This document shows positions 58,179-64,000 of a stretch of DNA of 64,000 nucleotides, piece after piece (position 1 is the stretch's first letter; each line of letters starts with the position of its first letter). The stretch spans positions 186,001-250,000 of the forward strand of contig JAALGY010000030.1 in the NCBI GenBank assembly GCA_032358165.1, read 5' to 3'. The DNA is from Diplosphaera chodatii (taxonomy: Eukaryota > Chlorophyta > Trebouxiophyceae > Prasiolales > Stichococcaceae). A program made the position numbers and the translations under genes. Below the pieces are notes generated by a model, which worked only from the letters and a program-made list of their open reading frames with translations, ran no database searches and was not told the origin of the DNA.

Positions 58179-61100
58179 ATGGCGGTGAACTCCACCGCCG
58201 CCCACCGCCGCGACAGCGGCGCCACGGCGGCAGCGGACGCCAGCCAGCCGCCGTCGCTGGCCCTGCGCATCGTGGACATCCAGCACGCGCTGGCCAAGCC
58301 GCTGCCGGGGCTGGACCCCTGCTTCTCCTCCCTCACGGGCGAGGCGCTGGAGCTGGTGCCCGTCATCCGCATCTATGGCGCCACGCCCGCTGGGCAGAAG
58401 GCGTGCCTGCACCTGCACGGGGTGAGGTCCCCTTTCAGATGTGCACAGCAGCAGAGCGCTTGCATAGTGCATTCGTCTGTTTGCTCATGGGGCCGGTAAT
58501 GGTTGTGTGGCAGTGTCACTGCGGTCCGGCACAATCAGCCAAGCAGCATTCTCATGGGGTGCACCAGGCGGAGAGAACATACTGCTGCGCAGGTGCTGCC
58601 GTACTTCTATGTCCCGTACGACGACGACCTGCCGCAGGATGCGGACGGCGCGCGCGCCTGGCTGCGGGACCTGGCGAGGGGCATCGACCTGGCTATGCAG
58701 ATCGGGGCCGCGGTGAGCAGCCAGCAGTTGCTGCTGATGGGGCCAGGGCCGTGTCAGCTGGGCATGTGCCATGCTGATCATATGCTGATTATGGCGGTAA
58801 GATTGCAGCACGCCTGGTGCAGGGCAACGTGGCCAAGCGGCAACGGGTGTTCGGCGTCACGCTGGTGCGGGCGCGGCCATTCTACGGCTTCCATGCTGAG
58901 GATGCCATCTTTGCCAAGGTGGTGTTCGCCGGAGTCGACATCCAGCGTCCATCCAGAGTATCACTGCAATAAGCTGCTCACAGGCTTTGGTCACACTGCT
59001 GGCTTGTAAAGGCACCGCACCAAAGATTGCATTGTGTGCACCTGTGTCACCACACAGCGGTACCCTGCCATGCAGGTGATGCTGCTGAACCCGCGGGACA
59101 TGGGCCGCGCGGCCATGCTGCTGCAGGCGGGCGGCATCATGGGCCGCCGCTTCCAGCCCTACGAATCCCACATCCCCTACCTCCTGCAGTTCAAGGTGTG
59201 CTTGTTGGTTGCAGGTGCTGTTGGTGTCGGATGCACACCATTAGCTGCCCACATCTTACATGCTCGACAAGCGTCAAGCAGTGATAGCTCCTGGCGGCAG
59301 GTCGAGTACAACCTGTACGGCATGGGCTTCGTGCGCTTCTGCAAGGCGCGCTTCAGGGGGCCCCTGCCGGCGCGCGGCCTGGCCAAGCGGGCCGGCTGGG
59401 ATGTGGTCCCCGAGGTCATCAGCTACGAGGAGGCCTCCACAGGTGGGCTTGCCCGTAATCTGTCAAGACGTGGTGACACCCAAGTATACTCTGGACAGCA
59501 GAGGAGTGGGGGCCCCACAAAGTCATGCGTGCGTTCGGCCACTTGGTCATCTTGCTGCTCGCGGTCAATGCTGCCCAGACTGGAAAGGAGCAGTGGTGAC
59601 AAGCGTACATGCGTCTTGCCCATGTTGCAAGTGTAACCACCAGTCTGGCAAGCAATCTGCACCTGCAGGATCGCTGGAGGCGCCGCCGCCGGTCGGTACG
59701 CCGGTGAGCGTCAGCGTGGCGGAGTACACGCGCCTGTGGACCGCCGGGACCACGCCGGCAGACTGGGTGTGGGGCCCGCAGCCCTACGGCGGCAGGTGCG
59801 CGTGCAGACTGCCAGCCCACTGGGGCGCTCGCAGAGGGGCCACACGATGTGCTGAAGCACCTGCCGTGGACAGCGCTACAAACACCGGGCATGGCATCTG
59901 GCGCCTGTGACCAGCACCTTCTGACGGCGGCAGGCCGCCTGCGCGGGTGAGCACCTGCGAGCTGGAGGTGGACGCGGCGGCGGAGGACATCCTGAACCGC
60001 GCCGAGCGGCTGCGGGTGCCGCTGCCCGATGCGCCCCGCGAGCTGCGCCTCGTCGAGTCCCTGGGCCTCATGTGCGTGCGCACCAGCCCTCATGCTGTGG
60101 GACTCTCAACATCACTATGGTTGCTGTATATGACGACATCAGACGGTATTGGCAACGCAGCATCTCCTGGCGCGGTATCAGGCTGGACATTGACGACATG
60201 TTCACACTCCATGCGTGTGTCCCCACCTGTGCTATTGCTGGGCAGGTGGGAGGAGGAGCGGCAGCGGTGCGGGGGCCACGACCCGCCGCCGCCGCCGCCC
60301 GACCCGCCGCGCACGCCCAAGCCGCTGTGCCTCGCGGTGGACTACGTCCGCTCCCAGTTCCAGGTGCCCTGCAAACGTGATTAGATGTTGATGCAGCCGC
60401 ACTCAGGGAGCACCCACAAGCTTGAACTTCGGGCTGCAGGGGAGCTGTGATGGTCAGGCTGCCCCTTGCCAACAGGCGATTGCGGACCAGCAGGCAGCGG
60501 CAGCCGCCGTCGCACAGCCTGGCAGCCAGCGCGGCAGCCAGCACTCTGCGCGGTCGGCAGGCTCGCACGGCGGCCCGCCTGCCTCGGACGCCTCTGCGCG
60601 GCTGCCGTCTCCGGCCCGGCAGGCGCTCCTGGCGATGACGCAGGCGGCCAACCTGGCGGTCAGCGGCGGCAACGAGCTGTCAGTCGGCTCGGGGCCCGCC
60701 GCCGCATCAGGCAGCACCGGCAACGCGGGCGTTGACCGGGATCAGCAGCCGGGCGGTGGGAGCCAGGGCAGTGCTGGGGCGGCTGGACTTGTGGACGAGG
60801 CAATCGTCAGCATGACACAGGTAGACGCATATGGGTATGCACCGAGATTTACCAGGCACGGCACACATGTCAGCACCCCCACAACATGTCAGCACTCCAC
60901 AGCAAGGAAGTCTTGCAGTCGTTCAAGCTGGCAAAGCGTGCTGATCAATGCAAATGCTGGCTGCAGGCGGCTGCTGCAAGGCCTATCCGCCGGCGCTCTG
61001 GGGTGTCTGAGTTCCTGCAGCATGTGGCGTCTGGGGATGTGGCGGCCTTCGATGCAGACGGTGCCATTCCAGAGGGGAACGAGGACGAGGAAGCAGCCTC

Positions 61101-64000
61101 AGATGCTGGCCTCAGTGATGTAGGGGTACACAGAGATACCGTGGCATTGCAGCAGTTGTGCTGGTCGAAGCCACATCTGCACTCCTGGAGCGGGCACGGT
61201 GCATCAGTGTCCAGTTGGCTGCTGTGTGACGCTGTAGGGACCTGCTGGGGAGGTCGGACCTGGTGGCAATGTTGCTGATGCGGCTGATGTGGCGACAGCA
61301 GATCCGGGCCCACTCACAGCGTTTCTCGACATCGCCAATGGCCCATTGCAGGGCAGCGCCTCTCAGGTGTGTGCCCTTTGCCGCCGATGTGTGATACTCG
61401 GGCTTAGCGCTGCTGCGCATTAGACATGATGCACATGGATTGGCATACACATTCGCACTCACAACTGCAAGCCGGTGACGATGCTCTCTGGTGGATGTCG
61501 TGTGCGAGGGTTGATGTTGGCCACCTGCAGGACCCAGATGCACGCCGTGCGATGGACCGAGAGGCGGTTTCAAGGCGCGAAACCCGTGACTGCGAGGACA
61601 TCCTTGCCGCCACCCAGGCAGAGGCTGCAGCACCGCCGCAGCCTGCAGACACAGAGGACCAGCCAGCTGCTGCAGCAGGTAGTTGGCGTGAGCATGCTGT
61701 GTCGGGCCAGCATTTATCATCTGACCTAACATGGCTGCTGGCGCTGAGGCTGATCGAATTTTAGATTGCACTAGGTGATCATTTGACTCAGACTGTGTTG
61801 TAAATGCCACAGACATTGAAGACGTGCTGGGCGAGTGGGCAGATGTGGGGCTGGACAGCCAGGAGTGGCAGGACTACAGGGCATCGCAGGCCACGCCGCG
61901 GGGTGCTGCCAGACCCCCTACACCACAGCAGCAGCAGCAGCAGCAACCTGTGGGCAGCAATGCGGGCATCCCCCAGGTTGATGGCGCAGCCGACACAGCA
62001 CCAGCAGTGGTGCTCAGCGCTGAAGCAGCTGCAGCTGCAGGCGCCACAAGCCGCATCTGGCTGCCAGCGCCCACATGTGATCGGGTGTCGCATGCAAGCG
62101 TACCTTCACTGCGGCGGCAGATGCACGGCGGAGGCGCCTTTGCCCCAGGTGCCAGCCCCCACACCAGCTCTGCAGCAGCAGGCAGACAGCACAAGGCGGA
62201 GCAGATACCCCAGGTCGATGGCGCCGGCGATGAGCCGGTGCGCTGCACTGCATGGCACCCCAGTCGATGGTGCCTGGACAAGGCATCATCAACACTCCAC
62301 TGAATACACATGCATGAGTGTTCGCCTGCCAACAACAGGTGGTCTGTGCTGTCTCGCCAGGAACCCCGCCCCTCACAGGGCAGGGTCTGGGACCCGAAGA
62401 CCAAGTCCCTCGTGCACCGCCGGCCGCGGGCGCCGCAGTACGGCGTCATCCCCATGGCATCCGCCTCGCCAACCGCCAGTGCACGCTCCCGCAGCGCAGT
62501 GCAGCCAGTCGCAGGCGGGATCCCGCCGCAACTGACGCCGCAGTCCCGGCCCCCGCCCAAGCCGCCCGACGCCGGCAGTCCAGCACGCAGCCGCGATGCG
62601 ACGACCAATGCGCGGCGAGCGCTTGACTTTGGCGCTGCCAGCAGCCAGGCGGACTATTGTGACGTCGCTGATGTGCCTCGCAGCCAGCGAAACATGTCGA
62701 GCCCGCGCAAGAGGCCGCGCAACGGCGTGTTGCCACAGCACGTCCCAACAACGGCGGCAGCTGCGCTTCCGGATGCCGTGCAGCAGCGGCACGCAGAGCG
62801 CCTGGTCTCCGGCGCACCCGGCGCCGTGCCAGCTGAGGCCCAGCAACTGCCAGCTGCAGTTTCGCAGCAGAACCTCAGCCAGGCTGGGCTGCCAGCTGAG
62901 GCGGATGACGCAGCGGACGAGCAGAGCGACGACATCGAGCTGGTGCTCAGCGAAGCGTCCACCCAACTCGCCTCGCCGCCTGTAGCATGTGCAGCTGCAC
63001 AGGGCCGCGGCGCCAGCACGCCTCTGATGGGGCAGCTTGGTAGCGGCCAACATGCGATGCCACAACCCTTGCAATACCAGCCAGCTTCTCCTGGCCAGGT
63101 GCCAACCGCACTACAACAGGAGCAGCTCGAAGCAGCAGGTGCTCAAGCTATGGGCATGCCTGCATCCCCACAGCAGCTGCCGCCTCCAGAGCTCAGGCTT
63201 CAGCTGTCGCCGACCGACAGCTTGCAGCGGCTCGCATCTCGCGTCGGTGGCAGAGGCGCAGGCGACGTGCTGCAAATGGCAGATGCTGTGCCGCAGCCAC
63301 CAGCAGATGCAGCTGTTGGCTCATTAGCAGCGGACGGCGCTGCAGACATGCCGCTCCTGGAGTCGGGAGCCGCAGCCATGCCGCAGGCGCAGGCAGATCC
63401 GGACAGCAGCGGCGGCGCACCTCTGAACCTGTACATGGAGCTGTCCTCGTCGGATGCATCTGCTGCCAGCAGCCCTGTGGAGTCATTCCCGGCAACGGCA
63501 GAGGCCACGCCGCCGCAGGCTGCAGAGGACCTGGGCGATGCACAGAAGCACGGCAGCGCCCTCATGCCGCGTGCTCTGTCACTCCAGCTGTCAGAGTCCT
63601 CCAGTGGCGGGGTCGTGAGTGCAGCAGAGGGGCACCGTGATTCTGTGGCAGACAGCGGCCCTGTAGTTACTACACAGCCAGCGTCCCCAGCTGCGGATGC
63701 AAGCATAGCGTCAAAAGGCCCCCCAGTACTGCCGCCGCCTGCCAACGAGCCGCAGCACCCCTTGCATCTGCCTGCAGCGCGACAGTCGCAACGAGCTCAG
63801 CAGCCTCACGCCAGCCAGCGATCTGCAGAGTCTGGCATTTGTGAAGTTGCTGCGGGGCAGCAGCCAGCAAGCCCGCCCAAGCAGCTTGTGGCACAGCTGC
63901 AGGCAAACACTGCCCAGCAGCCGGAGCCTCATGCAACATTACAGCCAGGAGCGCCGCAGCTGGCCGAGCCAACAGCGGGGCCCAACATGACTGAACAGCC
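58179..64000 (+). CDS. REV3: DNA polymerase zeta catalytic subunit (REV3), N-terminal part, 3' partial
   Basis: B-family polymerase of error-prone translesion synthesis. The start (ATG 58179) gives MAVNSTAAHRRDSG, then LRIVDIQHALAKPLPGLDPC and PVIRIYGATPAGQKACLHLH (about 58352-58420). Next exons carry VLPYFYVPYDDDLPQDADG, PFYGFHAEDAIFAKVVF (about 58875-58925), GGIMGRRFQPYESHIPYLLQ (about 59130-59190) and VEYNLYGMGFVRFCKARFR (about 59302-59357). Then come STCELEVDAAAEDILNR (about 59950-60000) and WEEERQRC (about 60248), the conserved REV3 N-terminal domain in order. After about 60430 the sequence turns into Ala/Gln/Pro/Ser-rich, probably disordered exons, including a polyglutamine run. The last frame, open from about 62340 to the window end with no stop, belongs to this insert. 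The polymerase domain is outside the window. Confidence 0.9.
61926..61946 (+). repeat. (CAG)n/CAA tract encoding polyglutamine in REV3
   Basis: Six CAG codons followed by one CAA give seven glutamines after PPTP, in the frame of the exon that reads DIEDVLGEWADVGLD upstream. Located in the disordered middle region of REV3; likely length-variable. Confidence 0.8.

Noticed and set aside
63200..63745. 181-codon minus-strand open frame at the right edge
   Set aside because: Antisense to the uninterrupted REV3 insert frame, with no splice context or motif.
1..64000. tRNA, rRNA, CRISPR arrays, intact transposons or viral genes
   Set aside because: I scanned for tRNA arm patterns, repeated spacers, transposase or reverse-transcriptase motifs and terminal repeats. 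Nothing was strong enough to report.

Overview
The window is nuclear DNA from a GC-rich, intron-dense eukaryote, most likely a green alga (chlorophyte, probably of the Trebouxiophyceae or a near relative). Nearly every gene is cut into short exons by GT-AG introns, often with gtgagt- or gtgcg-type donors and tgcag acceptors. Codons are strongly G/C-ending, and Ala/Gln/Pro low-complexity stretches are common. The products are eukaryotic housekeeping proteins. The organism assignment is inferred from composition and gene content; no marker gene settles it. I see no CRISPR array, no recognisable tRNA or rRNA, and no intact transposon.

Layout, left to right. GPI ethanolamine phosphate transferase PIG-O (+, 5' end outside the window). 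A tropinone-reductase-like short-chain dehydrogenase (-). About 2 kb without a supportable gene. A single-exon KRE2/MNT1-type mannosyltransferase, GT15 (+). Mitochondrial lipoyl synthase (-), head to head with a WBP2-like GRAM protein (+). The mitochondrial ADP/ATP carrier (-). A truncated dynein heavy chain (-) holding stem and linker but no motor. The UBL-domain proteasome phosphatase UBLCP1 (+). A 10-kb gene with a long coiled coil followed by a TKL-like kinase domain (+). An unassigned membrane protein (-). Exportin-2/CAS (+). An unassigned low-complexity protein (+). Two Mn-type superoxide dismutase genes in tandem (-), one intron-rich and divergent, one intronless and canonical. Finally, the N-terminal part of REV3, the catalytic subunit of DNA polymerase zeta (+), which runs off the right edge.

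There is no operon logic. The genes are mostly single units in mixed orientation, with two compact head-to-head pairs (lipoyl synthase/WBP2-like and canonical SOD/REV3) that could share promoters. Themes touched are mitochondrial energy metabolism (lipoyl synthase, ADP/ATP carrier), the secretory pathway (PIG-O, GT15, possibly the divergent SOD), nuclear transport and proteasome control (exportin-2, UBLCP1), and stress or DNA-damage tolerance (SOD, REV3).

The most notable items are the motorless dynein heavy chain with a possible frameshift, and the divergent SOD. The SOD keeps all four metal ligands but has lost the Tyr34/Gln143 second-shell pair, carries an active-site histidine on a 23-nt microexon, and seems to have a signal peptide. 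Exon joins were worked out by eye from frames, splice sites and family motifs. Only the divergent SOD was modelled exon by exon with all phases checked. Outer coordinates of the other multi-exon genes are more reliable than their internal structure.
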